A stretch of 64,000 bases of DNA from Lysinibacillus sp. KCTC 33748 (GCF_002237755.1 NZ_MWSJ01000009.1:62001-126000), one strand, 5' to 3'. Positions 7,674 through 18,316 are shown, counted from the first letter of the stretch. A program made the numbers and translations. The notes: generated from the letters alone by a model not told the origin.

Positions 7674-9410
7674 TTAGGTCAATTCTACTCGCCCCACTGT
7701 TGAGCCGTTTACTTTTACATATAAATTGCCCTTTGAATAAGATAATCCAATACCAGACGACTCTGCTCTTACTACACCGACAATATTTGTAGTAGAAGGA
7801 ACATTTAATGTGCCGTATATAGTGTTATAACCATTTATTTCATTATAGTTGCCATCTAATCTGACATTAGGTGAAGATAGATTCATGTAACTACCATTGT
7901 AGCTAATAGTAGCACCACTCCCGAACCATACCGACTTTTCACCACCACTTTGCCCTAGATATAAATTATTGCCTACTGTTGCGTCTGTAGCAATACTAAT
8001 ACTGGAACGACCTGTAATAGTACCGTTAGCAATAACTGCACCATTTAAATCAATCTTATCCGCATTAATAGATACATTCCCTGGGGCTACGTTAATATTA
8101 CTGATTAAATTATCTCCTCTTGTTTCAAGAGTGATTCTGTTATTAGTTTGAACAATACTTGATTCTGCTTGCCCCATTCTACTATCTAGACCAGATACAT
8201 TAGATTCAACTCTGTCTGCTCGTATTGTGAGGTTTGCGATATTCTTTTTATTATCAGAAACATTAGCTTCGATTCCTTCTGCTTTAACGGTTAACTTACT
8301 GATACTATCCTTGTTGTCTTTTACTTCTGCTCTGATTTCCTTATCCGTCAGCTCAAGTTCGGCAATAGATTCACCAATAGTTTCTACAGCCATGCTAATT
8401 CGGTCATTAGTTTGTTCAAATTTAGAGCGTGTAATCTTCTTATTCTCGTCTATTTCTACTTTTTGTGAGATTAAGATATCAGTAGTTGTTTTAGGTAAGC
8501 TGTTACCTAGTGTTACTTTAACCGTTCTCAACTGACCATTTACGAACCCCTTAGACTGAGAAAGTATACGTGTTTGTAGTTCAATGTCTAGAGGCTCATA
8601 GATAAGCCACACACGTTCACCTAACTCTTTATCTAACAATTCTATTGAGTCCATTTCGAATGTCATTTCTGGTTCATCTGTTAGTACTGATTTCAAGTGG
8701 TCTAGTAATTCATTTGGACTAGTGTATCTGTCGTCATGTACTGGGTCAGCTTCACGTTTACCAAACTTATCGGCATTAGGTGATAGATAAGAAACAAATA
8801 CTTGACCTCCGTTTTGTTCATCAATATGTCCGTAACCTTCTATATAAGTCTTAAGCTTAGTTGTATCAACATTCTTAGATAATGCTTGTACATTATGTCC
8901 GTATCTATATTGAGCATCATAGTCTCCACCTATCTTCTTAGAGAAATGGATTAGATTGTTCTTTCTAATTTCAAACTCACATTCGAATACCTGACATAAA
9001 GCATTCGTTAAGGCTACTATATTATTCTCTCCAAAGTTTTCAATAAAGCGTGATTCATTGAAGTCAGTTGAAGTTCTCCAACCTGTATCTTTAAATAGGT
9101 AATTTAGGAACTCATTGAATGTGCGAGTACCGCCATATATATCATTACGTCTAGTATCTATCAAATCAAAGTAAGTTGATAGAGCTGTCACTTGTTTACC
9201 TGTCCTAGTTTCTTTCATCTGCTTAACTCTATAGTCATAGTCATCTACTGTAACTATAGACTCTTCTGTTAATATAGAATGACCAACATTCTTTTCATCA
9301 TTAACAGAATTAAAGGAGATACTAAAATCTCCCTTAATCTCTTGCTTCATTTCGAAACTAGATAGATATACCAAAGGTTCTGATTCATTGCCGTTTGTTA
9401 CGTATATCAT
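7674..9410 (-). CDS. Phage tail protein, Tal/prophage endopeptidase-tail family
   Basis: 578 aa, start supported by AAGGAG. Residues 1 to about 330 look like the Tal N-terminus that forms the tail hub (VYLSSFEMKQEIKGDFSISF near the start; YRVKQMKETRTGKQVTAL; TFNEFLNYLF). Residues about 330 to 420 are repeated coiled-coil segments (AEVKDNKDSISKLTVKAEGI), and the rest is beta-rich with many Gly/Asn/Thr, like a fibre end. There is no visible peptidase or lysozyme motif. In most siphoviruses this gene follows Dit directly; here three genes come between. Confidence 0.75.
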   Translation of the reverse strand: MIYVTNGNESEPLVYLSSFEMKQEIKGDFSISFNSVNDEKNVGHSILTEESIVTVDDYDYRVKQMKETRTGKQVTALSTYFDLIDTRRNDIYGGTRTFNEFLNYLFKDTGWRTSTDFNESRFIENFGENNIVALTNALCQVFECEFEIRKNNLIHFSKKIGGDYDAQYRYGHNVQALSKNVDTTKLKTYIEGYGHIDEQNGGQVFVSYLSPNADKFGKREADPVHDDRYTSPNELLDHLKSVLTDEPEMTFEMDSIELLDKELGERVWLIYEPLDIELQTRILSQSKGFVNGQLRTVKVTLGNSLPKTTTDILISQKVEIDENKKITRSKFEQTNDRISMAVETIGESIAELELTDKEIRAEVKDNKDSISKLTVKAEGIEANVSDNKKNIANLTIRADRVESNVSGLDSRMGQAESSIVQTNNRITLETRGDNLISNINVAPGNVSINADKIDLNGAVIANGTITGRSSISIATDATVGNNLYLGQSGGEKSVWFGSGATISYNGSYMNLSSPNVRLDGNYNEINGYNTIYGTLNVPSTTNIVGVVRAESSGIGLSYSKGNLYVKVNGSTVGRVELT

Positions 9411-9431
9411 CTAATTCTCCTTCCTTATTTA

Positions 9432-10745
9432 TTATCTAACTAAACCACCATTTAATATATTTTCATTCTGCGAGCCTGTGATAGATACACTATTTTTCAC
9501 TATAGTTGCACCCCATGAAGCTTTAAATACAGTATTATTGCCTGAACCATCACAATACCCAACATAAACAGTAGACATGTCAGAAGCTTCTATAGCATTT
9601 ACTTTATTTGCTATAGTGCAACTTGAAATGTTTACAAAAGAAGCTTCTGCTACTACACCTGAATAGATTGAACTATCTGGCATAATACTTGCAGAACATT
9701 GAACATGAGAACATCTTTTTGCACTTATAGGTAGATTGTTACCACCATAAAAATTAATTCCATATAATGTTATTTTAACAACACACCCACGCATATGCAC
9801 ACCCATGAGTTTATAACCTACAGATTCAGCCTTAGTACTTGCACCTCTAATTTCTATTTCACTACTTCCTACAAACCCATCTATACGAACATATTCATTA
9901 TAAGTACCTTTGTCTAATATAATCATATAATTACCATCTAAAAATTTTGGTATTTTATCTAATGCTGCTTGTATAGTCTTGAACTTCTTAGCTGTATTAC
10001 CAACTTCACCTGTAAAGTCATCGCCTGTTGTGGGATTAATGTAATAAGTACCTCCACCGATTGAGCGTGTGATAGCATCCTTAGCTTTTTCTAAAGCACC
10101 TATTTGAAATGGATGGGAGGCAGGGTTAGCAGGTGCATTATCAGTACTTACTAACAATAATTCCATTTGTTCTAAAATGTCTCCTGCATTATGTGGATAG
10201 TTAGTTAAATATTCAACCTCAATATATAGGGGTGTTTTCTCAGACCTTTTTACTAGTGTGAAATAAGGCTTAAAATCTGTATTGGGAGAACTTAAACCGT
10301 TAATCACATAAAACATATTTGCAAAGTCTTTAGTTATATCTATTAAGTTGGATGTTGCATTAACTCCAGTTTGTCCAACATTACGTCTAGCAACATCATA
10401 TTGTATTTCAGCCGTACCACCATTGTTTGTTACATAGATTTTAGATGAGTATCTAACTGTTATTCTACCAACCATCATAGTGTCTGGAAATTGAAATCGT
10501 AATAATTCTCTATTTGTATTATTAGCCCAATCATTAAACACTGGAAAACGTCTAATTGCATGGTTTGCATTGATACGCTCTACACCATACTCTGGATTTT
10601 TATCATTTAATACTTTACCCATTTCAGCAGAAAGCGCCTTATCTGCTCCACCTGTTATTAAATCATTTACTATATCAACATTTGATTCTGTAAGCTTCTG
10701 TTTTAAAGAATCTGACAAGTTTTCATATGAAACATTACCTGTCAT
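9432..10745 (-). CDS. Tail spike/fibre with right-handed beta-helix (pectate lyase-like) domain
   Basis: 437 aa. The N-terminus has DLITGGADKALSAEMGKVLN, a motif common at the base of phage tail fibres. The middle is a beta-sandwich-like part. From about residue 235 (GGTYYINPTTGDDFTGEVG, then KFKTIQAALDKIPK) it has the start signature of pectate-lyase-like beta helices, with repeated short strands to the C-terminus. Such domains bind or cut surface polysaccharides. The ATG overlaps the stop of the preceding gene (TAATG). Likely part of host recognition together with the protein at 11069. Confidence 0.75.
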   Translation of the reverse strand: MTGNVSYENLSDSLKQKLTESNVDIVNDLITGGADKALSAEMGKVLNDKNPEYGVERINANHAIRRFPVFNDWANNTNRELLRFQFPDTMMVGRITVRYSSKIYVTNNGGTAEIQYDVARRNVGQTGVNATSNLIDITKDFANMFYVINGLSSPNTDFKPYFTLVKRSEKTPLYIEVEYLTNYPHNAGDILEQMELLLVSTDNAPANPASHPFQIGALEKAKDAITRSIGGGTYYINPTTGDDFTGEVGNTAKKFKTIQAALDKIPKFLDGNYMIILDKGTYNEYVRIDGFVGSSEIEIRGASTKAESVGYKLMGVHMRGCVVKITLYGINFYGGNNLPISAKRCSHVQCSASIMPDSSIYSGVVAEASFVNISSCTIANKVNAIEASDMSTVYVGYCDGSGNNTVFKASWGATIVKNSVSITGSQNENILNGGLVR

Positions 10746-11047
10746 TACTTACCATTCCCTTCTAATTGTTTCTTTAATTCTTCAATTTCTTTTAACTTTT
10801 GTTCTAATAGTTCTTGTGGTGTTAATTCACGTTGAATTGGTTTGAATACTGGCTTACGTGTCTTACGGTCAATACTCTCTAAATATTGTTCATTGTATTT
10901 CATAGTTCCATATTCTAAATCTACATAATCAATACGACCTAAAATATCTTCATGTGGGAATGGAGAAGAAGTTTGCATTTCCCCTGTTTGCCATAGTATA
11001 TTGCCTGAGAATGAATCGAAAAACACTCTATTTCCTCGTGTATACAT
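10745..11047 (-). CDS. Small phage tail-region protein, 100 aa
   Basis: MYTRGNRVFFDSFSGNILWQ, an aromatic-rich N-terminal half, then a charged helical end LKEIEELKKQLEGNGK. It is translationally coupled (TAATG) to the spike gene and lies 21 bp after the fibre gene. Small proteins like this beside fibre genes may be fibre partners or chaperones; here that is inference from position. Confidence 0.6.
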   Translation of the reverse strand: MYTRGNRVFFDSFSGNILWQTGEMQTSSPFPHEDILGRIDYVDLEYGTMKYNEQYLESIDRKTRKPVFKPIQRELTPQELLEQKLKEIEELKKQLEGNGK

Positions 11048-11068
11048 AAAAAATCATTTCCTTTCTAA

Positions 11069-13831
11069 TTATAATGAATAAGCTTCAAAATATTGACTGC
11101 CACTATAGAGAACAGGTAGATTAACCCTGAATCTAGTAGTAGTATTCTCCAAGATATCAGCTTGGTAGTTATATGTTGAAGCACTCTCCATACCGCCTCT
11201 ATATTGACCGCATTTTACTAAGTGCATACCAAATGCTCCATCACTGCCATATGAATAATATGAATCCCATGCATATCCATTACTATCCCATCTATTAACT
11301 CTAATGATTGAAGGTTTGAACGGTAAGTCTATTGACACATAATACTGAGATGAAGTGCTACCACCATTAGCATGTGTGAATGCTTTAGGTGAAGTGGATG
11401 AGTTTACCGAACCACTTGCGTATTTCTTACCAGTACTTATTGCATTAATATTGTTTGCCATAACATCAAACGTAGCATCCGAAGCTGTTGGTACACCTTT
11501 TGTCGTGATAGCGGATGCTACTTTCTTTTTCCCATCAACGACAGATTGCTTTAAATCTTGTAAACTAGTCCAAACGTTGTCATGACCTTTGAATTGAATA
11601 TTCTTATCACTGTAAAATGCCATTGCAAGATTTCCATTTACTAGCATATCTACACCAGATGAATTGTTAGTATCGTTCGCTTTATTTTTTATGATGAAAT
11701 CATTTACAGAACCATCAGAACGACTTCCTTTTAAACTTATAGATGCATTGTTCTTATCAACAACTAAATCACCAGTCATAGTACCACCAGTACTATTTAA
11801 GAATGAGGATGTTTGAGCTACCCAAGGATAACCGCCACCTGTTGGACTTCCTGTATCTTGTGCTTCACAAGTAGAAGCATTTACAGAATCAAACAATAGT
11901 TTGTTCTCCCCAATATATCCATCTACTTCTAGCTTAATCATAAATGGCATAGAACCTAATGGTGCTTTCATAATTGGTAATACTAAATCATTGCTTAAGA
12001 ATATAGGTTTCTTGATATCATAAGTCTTAGCAAATGAATCTGTGATAGTTTCAATGATATAATCTGCTTGTTTAACTCCACCTCTATCTGAATAGTTAGC
12101 TACACGATAAGCTACAGTAGCACCACCATGAGATTCAGAATGACCCCAGAATGATGTATAAGTTGCCTTAACAATACCTGAGAATTGAGCATCAAATGGA
12201 ATAGTGATATTTAGAGTTTCAACGTTGTCTGTACCGTTCCAACCTCCACCAATGCCATCGATGCATAGAGTTTTAGATACTGAACGATTACCTAAGTTAG
12301 TTACATATGCATTGTTGTATTTGCCTAACTGCCAAGCGTCTTTAGTTTTACTTGCTTCCTCGATAGCTGTTTTAACTTCGTCAGATAGTTTATTCATACC
12401 AACTGAACCATCAACTAAAGCTGTACCACTAATTAAACCGTTAAGGTCTGGTACATTCTTGAAAATAACAATATCAATGTTATTATCTGCAATTTCTGAT
12501 TCTGGTGAATCAAAGCTTAGTTTATATCCTGTACCTGCTGAACCAATGATTGAATATTTTTCTGGACGTAAATACACAGTGTTGAAGTATACTAGTACGC
12601 TATCTGTAGTAAGGTCTAGAGAATCATTAGGAATAGTCCAATTCTTCTGATTCTTTACAGTAGTCTTAAGCTTAAGTGGTAAAGTTACAAACTTACCGCC
12701 TGAACCAGAACCTCCACCTTTAACCCATTCGCTATCAGAAATTACATTAGCACCATCTGTACGAATGACTCGTGTGAAAGTTACACCTAAGATTACATCT
12801 ACTAATTGATAGTGTTTAGTTACAACTGCACCATCAATATCTACAATAACTTGACCTAAGTAGTCTGTAGAATCTGGTAAGAAACTACCGTCAATTGTTT
12901 GAACTTGTTTGAATCCTGAGATAGTAGAATCTTTAAACTCTACTTCTGTTACAGATACTAAGTCATTAGATGTATAGCCTTGAGATGTAAACTTGTTCTC
13001 TGCTTGAGCAATAAGACCGTCTGTATCATCTTTCGTATAAGCGTTTAATAGTCCTGTATCAATTTCTACGTTTCCGTTTTCATCTGGTTGTACACCATTT
13101 ACAGAACCTACAGCACCTTTACCATCTACACCACGTTGAGCTAATAGAATCCAGTTTTCATCTGTTGTTGTTGGTGGTTTGTTTGTATTATTATTTACTT
13201 TGGATTGGAACGTATTACCGTTACGAGTTACTACGTTATTACGAGAATAAGTTACAGTAGATTTCCATTCTGTAGCAGTATCCCAGCCTTTAATTTTCTC
13301 ATAAGCGTCTTTAGCATTAGCTGTAGCTACTTGTGAGTTTGCAATTTCAGAATTAAGCTGAGTTTGAAGGTTTGTTAAATCTAAGAATAAAGTATTACCA
13401 GTTGTAATAAGAGTTTGCATTTCTTTGATTGTAGCTAAAGAAGTTGAATTGATTTGTTTAGTCTCACTGATTAAAACAGCTACTTCTTGAATCTTAACTA
13501 TTGCTTCTGCTGTTGCTTTATCAGCTTCTGCTTTAGCCTTAAGAGCATCCATAGTAGCGTCTTTAGCATTTTGTGTAGCAGTTTCAGATTTAGCAATTGC
13601 TTCGTTAGCTAGTGCCGTTACTTCTTCTGCATTTTCTGTAGCTTTGATAGCATTCTCTGTAGCAATACGAATAGCCTCTAAGATTTCATTTACCTCTTTA
13701 CCGCCTGCTAATACGTTAATCTGGAATTGTAAGTCTGTAAGACCGCCTATGATTCTATCCCAGTTCTCGTTAATCTTGATTCGTTCTTCTCTAGTAATTG
13801 GATTACCAGTGTTATTTAATATAATTGTCAT
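11069..13831 (-). CDS. Large tail fibre / receptor-binding protein with carbohydrate-binding module
   Basis: Start at 13831 (MTIILNNTGNPITREERIK) with GGAGAG at 6 nt; 920 aa. Residues 20 to 190 are coiled coil (long runs of ATENAEEVTALANEAIAKSE type). About residues 195 to 240 read WKSTVTYSRNNVVTRNGNTF followed by NKPPTTTDENWILLA, the pattern of a CBM5/12-like chitin/glycan-binding module. Later parts include GSVNGVQPDENGNVEI and GGTMTGDLVV, fibre motifs found in many phages. The C-terminus is aromatic-rich (YYSYGSDGAF). Probably the main host-binding protein. Lies 13 bp after Dit. Confidence 0.8.
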   Translation of the reverse strand: MTIILNNTGNPITREERIKINENWDRIIGGLTDLQFQINVLAGGKEVNEILEAIRIATENAIKATENAEEVTALANEAIAKSETATQNAKDATMDALKAKAEADKATAEAIVKIQEVAVLISETKQINSTSLATIKEMQTLITTGNTLFLDLTNLQTQLNSEIANSQVATANAKDAYEKIKGWDTATEWKSTVTYSRNNVVTRNGNTFQSKVNNNTNKPPTTTDENWILLAQRGVDGKGAVGSVNGVQPDENGNVEIDTGLLNAYTKDDTDGLIAQAENKFTSQGYTSNDLVSVTEVEFKDSTISGFKQVQTIDGSFLPDSTDYLGQVIVDIDGAVVTKHYQLVDVILGVTFTRVIRTDGANVISDSEWVKGGGSGSGGKFVTLPLKLKTTVKNQKNWTIPNDSLDLTTDSVLVYFNTVYLRPEKYSIIGSAGTGYKLSFDSPESEIADNNIDIVIFKNVPDLNGLISGTALVDGSVGMNKLSDEVKTAIEEASKTKDAWQLGKYNNAYVTNLGNRSVSKTLCIDGIGGGWNGTDNVETLNITIPFDAQFSGIVKATYTSFWGHSESHGGATVAYRVANYSDRGGVKQADYIIETITDSFAKTYDIKKPIFLSNDLVLPIMKAPLGSMPFMIKLEVDGYIGENKLLFDSVNASTCEAQDTGSPTGGGYPWVAQTSSFLNSTGGTMTGDLVVDKNNASISLKGSRSDGSVNDFIIKNKANDTNNSSGVDMLVNGNLAMAFYSDKNIQFKGHDNVWTSLQDLKQSVVDGKKKVASAITTKGVPTASDATFDVMANNINAISTGKKYASGSVNSSTSPKAFTHANGGSTSSQYYVSIDLPFKPSIIRVNRWDSNGYAWDSYYSYGSDGAFGMHLVKCGQYRGGMESASTYNYQADILENTTTRFRVNLPVLYSGSQYFEAYSL

Positions 13832-13844
13832 TTCGCTCTCCTTT

Positions 13845-14657
13845 CTATAGGTACAAGAATCTGAAATCAAACTCTATATTCGAAACTGTTCCACCATCTA
13901 CTGTGAAGCTATTTTTACCTTGTGTAAGTGTGATTAGTTTCTTATTTGTGTCTCTGAACGCACTTGTGCCATTCTTAAGAGTTCTTATTCCGTCTAGTAT
14001 TAATGTATCTGCGCTACTTAATACTTTTGTGTATTTGTATACATCACCAGTTGTATTATTTGTAATCGTCAGACCGTTTGGGAAATCTCCTTGTACAGTA
14101 ACCTTAATTTCGCTTTGTCTAGGGTCAATGTGAGCTGTACCTTGATTCAACACTGTGAAGTTACTCTCTGTAAATGAGTATGAAATATCATCATCCCATG
14201 TTATATGACCATTCCAAGCCCACTGGTTTCTATCCCATTCTTTCACCATTTGTTTAGTTGTTGCTGTGGATTCACCGAAGATATTTACACAAGTAAATTC
14301 TAACTCGAATGCTTCCATATGCTGATTAGGCTCTAACATAAAACCTTGATTTAATTTAACTAGATATCGTTTATACGGTTCATTCTTAAAAGTAATATAG
14401 AATGATTCTTTACGTGTAAACAATGCATTGATTTCATCTCTTAGTAAATAGAAGTCATAGATATCTGTTGATTCATATAGCAATTGCACTGAGATCACTC
14501 TGTCAGTGAATTGACTCTCTGTAAAGATTCCACCGTCTCTCCCATCCACCATTTCAATCGAATGAGATAGTGAAATAGAAGGGATACGATGAAATAAACG
14601 TTGTAAATTGTAGTCTGCGATATCCAATTTCTTACCGTTTAATAATTGGATTATCAT
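13845..14657 (-). CDS. Distal tail protein (Dit family)
   Basis: 270 aa beginning MIIQLLNGKKLDIADYNLQ, with DGRDGGIFTESQFTDRVISV and YELEFTCVN-like strands in the N-terminal 135 residues, the Dit/SPP1 gp19.1 belt domain that caps the tail tube. The C-terminal half has the galectin-like strand pattern of Dit (GDFPNGLTITNNTTGDVYKY). Start overlaps the tape-measure stop by 4 bp (ATGA), the normal order TMP then Dit. Confidence 0.85.
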   Translation of the reverse strand: MIIQLLNGKKLDIADYNLQRLFHRIPSISLSHSIEMVDGRDGGIFTESQFTDRVISVQLLYESTDIYDFYLLRDEINALFTRKESFYITFKNEPYKRYLVKLNQGFMLEPNQHMEAFELEFTCVNIFGESTATTKQMVKEWDRNQWAWNGHITWDDDISYSFTESNFTVLNQGTAHIDPRQSEIKVTVQGDFPNGLTITNNTTGDVYKYTKVLSSADTLILDGIRTLKNGTSAFRDTNKKLITLTQGKNSFTVDGGTVSNIEFDFRFLYL

Positions 14658-17600
14658 AAGTTAACCCCTTTCGTTGAAGCTAATATATTCGTTTGTTTGT
14701 ATTGTCTCTGATTTATTGTGTCGAATGTAATTTCTCCGACCTTCTCACCATCCATGTAAACCGGTGCAGGCTGTACGTACATTACCTGTTGACCTCCACC
14801 CATCTGCTCTGCAATACCCTTGCCGATACCTGCTAATACTTTTGGTGTTAATGGTAGAATTGCTTCTGATACGTTCGGAACTTCACCACCAACCATTAAA
14901 TTGTTGCCGTTCATACCGAATGCTGTAGGCTTAGTCATTAAACCGCCTTTTGCATACCAGTCAATACCAATCTTAGGCACAGAAGGAGGATTTAATGAGA
15001 ATGAACCAGACATTTTAAAGTGAGGCATTGGAGGCATCTTAGGTTTAGGAAACTCAAATTTCAGACCTTTAAAGAATCCTGTGATTTTATCAAGAGATTT
15101 ACTAAATACCCCTTCAATATCACCCCAAAGCTTCTTAGCTCCTGTCCACATATCGGATAAAGATTTCTTGAAATTCGTACCCATATCAGACCATACTTTG
15201 CCTATATCACCTTTGAATTTCTCCCATTTTGTTTTAACTTCTCCTGTTTCCCAATTAACTTCATTTACGTGTTCTTTTGCTTGACCTTTAGCTTCTGAAA
15301 CAACCTTTTGGTGCATTTCATTAGCATTCTTAATAGTATTTGTCTTAGAGCGTTCAGCTTCTTTGATTAATGCGTCTGCTTCTTGTGCTGAAATAGACTT
15401 GTCTTCGTCTCGCATTTTAGTAATAGCGGCAACACGTTTCTTATAAGTCTCTTCTGCGTCTTTGATAGTTTCATCCTTCTGCTTATTAGAGTTCTTAACT
15501 ACGTCTGCGGCTTGTTGTGCAGTAATTTGTGATGAATCACGTTTGAGAGTTTCTAAGATAACCTTCTGGTCACGCTCTGACTCAGACAAATATTGTACAG
15601 CCTTTTCTTTCATGCCTAATTGAATCTTTTCTATCTCTGCGGCTTCTTGTTGATTAATACCACGCTTTTCGTTAGATGCAGTTTGATAGATTTGATTAAT
15701 CTTAGCTTGACCTTCTGTAATAGCTGTTTGTTCTTCTATTTGCTTCTGCTTAGTTGCTTCTAATATTTCAGCTTCACGAGTTGCTGAAAGAGCTTTAGAC
15801 TCTTCGAAGTAAGTAGTCTGTTCTTCTAATTGAGTTTTATGTTTCTCTCTCATATTAGTTAAGATTGCTTCTGTCATTTGATTATTAGTTTCAATCAAAC
15901 TAGTAGCCATTTCACCAGTGATAGTTTCACCAGACCATTTTAACTGTAGGAATGCATCTGTTGCTTTCTTATCTAAGTCCATATAAGCACCAACTGCTTT
16001 TGCAGTACCTTCACTTACATTATTAGACCAATCTTCTACTTCAAATGATGATTGTTGCATATGCTTATTCAATGCAAATAAGCCAATACCTACTGCGGCA
16101 ATGGCGGCTATTGTTAAACCAATGGGTCCCGTTAATACTGTGAATGTAGTTCCTAATATACCTGCTGTAGCACTTGCTCCACCTAACATCCCAACTAATG
16201 AGCCAATAGCAGGCATGAAAGCCGCAAATGCACCAAGCAATGTACCGACTGCCACAACAACTGCAACTAATGTTCCTGCCAATTTAGGATTCTCTGCTAC
16301 CCAGTCAGCAATAGAGGCTACTACTTCTGCGATATCTGCCAACACAGGAGCCATAGACTCTTTTACATCATTCATAGCTTCTGCTAATCTATAAGCAGGG
16401 TCTGCTTCAAGCGTTGATGTGTCGTCCTTCAACTTACCAGTCATTTCACCAGTAGTTTTCATGTGTTTGCCCATGTTTTGTAATGAGTCTGAAATCTTCT
16501 TGCCTTGCTCTTCCCAAAGTGTGCCGTAGAGTTTAACACCAATTTCATTGCGTTTAGTTTCGTCTTCTATCCCCATTAAGGCGGCATTCATTTCGACCAA
16601 TGCTTTCGCCCCATCGTCTCCACCTTTGGCTACTGCTTGACCCCACTTCTCTAATGCTTCTGCTGAAATATTAGTACCCTCAAGAGATTCCTTCATGGCT
16701 TTGTCTACACCTTGACCAAATTCAGCCGCAACAATACGACCTTCCTTCAATCCATCCATGAGGATATCAATGTTCCATGTTCCTGTTTCTACACCTGCCG
16801 CCATAATAGCTTGAACTTCTTCTGCTGAGAATCCTGCCATTTTAAGTTGTGAGCCGTACTCAGAGATAATATCTAATTGCTCTGAGGGGAATCCAACTGA
16901 TAGTAGTTGATTAGTTAAACCCAATGCTTCTTGTTGAGTAATACCAAGCTCTTTACCAATTTCATGTGATTCCTGAATTAGCTCCTTAAAGTCAACTTCT
17001 TTGTACGCTCTAGAAATCATAGAAGCACCTTTGATAATCTCCTGATTGGTTTCAACAGATGCATTCTTATTAAGTGTGAATTGTCGTCTAACACCTTCGT
17101 ATGCGGCTTCTTCGTCACCTATTGCGGCAACTACACTATTGATTGAGCTACGTACAACTTCAACATCTCCACCTTTAATACCCATAGAAAGTTCTATGTC
17201 AGTATTAAGAGAAGACACGTCTAATGCTTCACCGATTATAGCCGCTAATCCACCACCTGCAACCAATCCGCCTGCAACTGCTGATAATTTATTACCGAAT
17301 CCGTTTACTTCATCTCCTGCTTCTTTAGCTTCTTTAGAAACTTGTGCTAATTCCTTTTGGACTTGTTTAAGCCCTTTCTGGTCAACATTAGCAAGAGCAT
17401 GTTTCATCTTCTCAAAGTCAGCACTAGAACCTAAAGCAGTTTTACCCATCTTCTCTAAGGCTTGTTCTAGTTGCTGTGAGCTTGCCTTACCTTCTTTAAT
17501 AGCATTTGTCAACTTAGTTCCTAAAACGTCTGAGAAAGTATTTACAGAAGTTCCAGTAGCTTCAAAGAACGTCTTCATATTCTTTGTTGATTCAGCTAAT

Positions 17601-17980
17601 GCATGATGTTCTGCACGAGTCTTATCTATTTGACCTTGATAGGATTTTAATCCTTGTTCGGTCATAACTAATTCACGTTGAAATGCTCTGTATTGTTCTT
17701 CGCCAATCTTGCCATTCTTAAATTGTTCTTCTACTTGTGATTGAGCCTTTTTCAATACATCTAATTTATCTGCTGTATTGGACACTTGCTTTTGTAGTAG
17801 TTGCTGTTTCTGTGCGTATAGTTCGGTAGAAGAAGGGTCAATTTTGGAGGCTTTCTCAACTTCTTTTAATTCTTTCTGGGTCTTTACAGCTTCTTTCTCG
17901 ACATTCTGTAGAGCTTTATCTAGTCCCCTAGTGTCACCACCAATATCAAAAGTAATACCCTTGATTCCTTTACCTGCCAT
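14654..17980 (-). CDS. Phage tail tape measure protein
   Basis: Start at 17980 (MAGKGIKGITFDIGGDTRGL) with AAGGAG upstream; the frame is open further up but without a site. 1108 aa. Long coiled coils at both ends (ALQNVEKEAVKTQKELKEVE near the start; repeated KTNTIKNANEMHQK-type segments near 830 to 900), a TP901-type core with GVETGTWNIDILMDGLKEG, and hydrophobic spans around residues 565 to 630 and near 640 to 665. It sets tail length and takes part in DNA passage through the membrane. Preceded by the frameshifted chaperone gene as expected. Confidence 0.92.
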   Translation of the reverse strand: MAGKGIKGITFDIGGDTRGLDKALQNVEKEAVKTQKELKEVEKASKIDPSSTELYAQKQQLLQKQVSNTADKLDVLKKAQSQVEEQFKNGKIGEEQYRAFQRELVMTEQGLKSYQGQIDKTRAEHHALAESTKNMKTFFEATGTSVNTFSDVLGTKLTNAIKEGKASSQQLEQALEKMGKTALGSSADFEKMKHALANVDQKGLKQVQKELAQVSKEAKEAGDEVNGFGNKLSAVAGGLVAGGGLAAIIGEALDVSSLNTDIELSMGIKGGDVEVVRSSINSVVAAIGDEEAAYEGVRRQFTLNKNASVETNQEIIKGASMISRAYKEVDFKELIQESHEIGKELGITQQEALGLTNQLLSVGFPSEQLDIISEYGSQLKMAGFSAEEVQAIMAAGVETGTWNIDILMDGLKEGRIVAAEFGQGVDKAMKESLEGTNISAEALEKWGQAVAKGGDDGAKALVEMNAALMGIEDETKRNEIGVKLYGTLWEEQGKKISDSLQNMGKHMKTTGEMTGKLKDDTSTLEADPAYRLAEAMNDVKESMAPVLADIAEVVASIADWVAENPKLAGTLVAVVVAVGTLLGAFAAFMPAIGSLVGMLGGASATAGILGTTFTVLTGPIGLTIAAIAAVGIGLFALNKHMQQSSFEVEDWSNNVSEGTAKAVGAYMDLDKKATDAFLQLKWSGETITGEMATSLIETNNQMTEAILTNMREKHKTQLEEQTTYFEESKALSATREAEILEATKQKQIEEQTAITEGQAKINQIYQTASNEKRGINQQEAAEIEKIQLGMKEKAVQYLSESERDQKVILETLKRDSSQITAQQAADVVKNSNKQKDETIKDAEETYKKRVAAITKMRDEDKSISAQEADALIKEAERSKTNTIKNANEMHQKVVSEAKGQAKEHVNEVNWETGEVKTKWEKFKGDIGKVWSDMGTNFKKSLSDMWTGAKKLWGDIEGVFSKSLDKITGFFKGLKFEFPKPKMPPMPHFKMSGSFSLNPPSVPKIGIDWYAKGGLMTKPTAFGMNGNNLMVGGEVPNVSEAILPLTPKVLAGIGKGIAEQMGGGQQVMYVQPAPVYMDGEKVGEITFDTINQRQYKQTNILASTKGVNL

Positions 17981-18086
17981 TAAATATATTTGCTCCTTTC
18001 TATAATTTGAATCATAGAAAATCACAAATGAATCTTCTATGTAATAAAAAAAGGGAACTACCAATATTGGCAATTCCCCAGTAGTT

Positions 18087-18316
18087 TTATATTTTCAATG
18101 CGTTTATATCTGCTTGAGTTGCTTTTCTTACTGTACCTTTACCATTATCATCTTTTGGATGTTTCATTTCAAAATACAACTCTATATGTTCTAATACCAT
18201 ACCTATAGACATTAAATCCATTTCACCAAAAGACAACTTAGATTCTTTAGCCATTAATAGATAGATAGCTGTAGAAGGGTCTTCATTTACTTCTTGCTTC
18301 GTGTTGGCTTTTTTTT
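18087..18316 (-). CDS. Tail assembly chaperone, frameshift extension (gpGT-like T part)
   Basis: In the -1 frame after the slippery run at 18308-18314, translation continues ANTKQEVNEDPSTAIYLLMA to a stop at 18087-18089, adding about 75 residues to the 115-aa protein. It has no start codon of its own in a suitable place. The fused product binds the tape measure protein during tail assembly in lambda-type phages. Feature ends at the first A of the A8 run. Confidence 0.85.

Noticed and set aside
17046-17606. 186-codon plus-strand frame inside the tape measure gene
   Set aside because: Shadow of the minus-strand coding sequence; Ser/Pro/Ala-rich and without a ribosome site.
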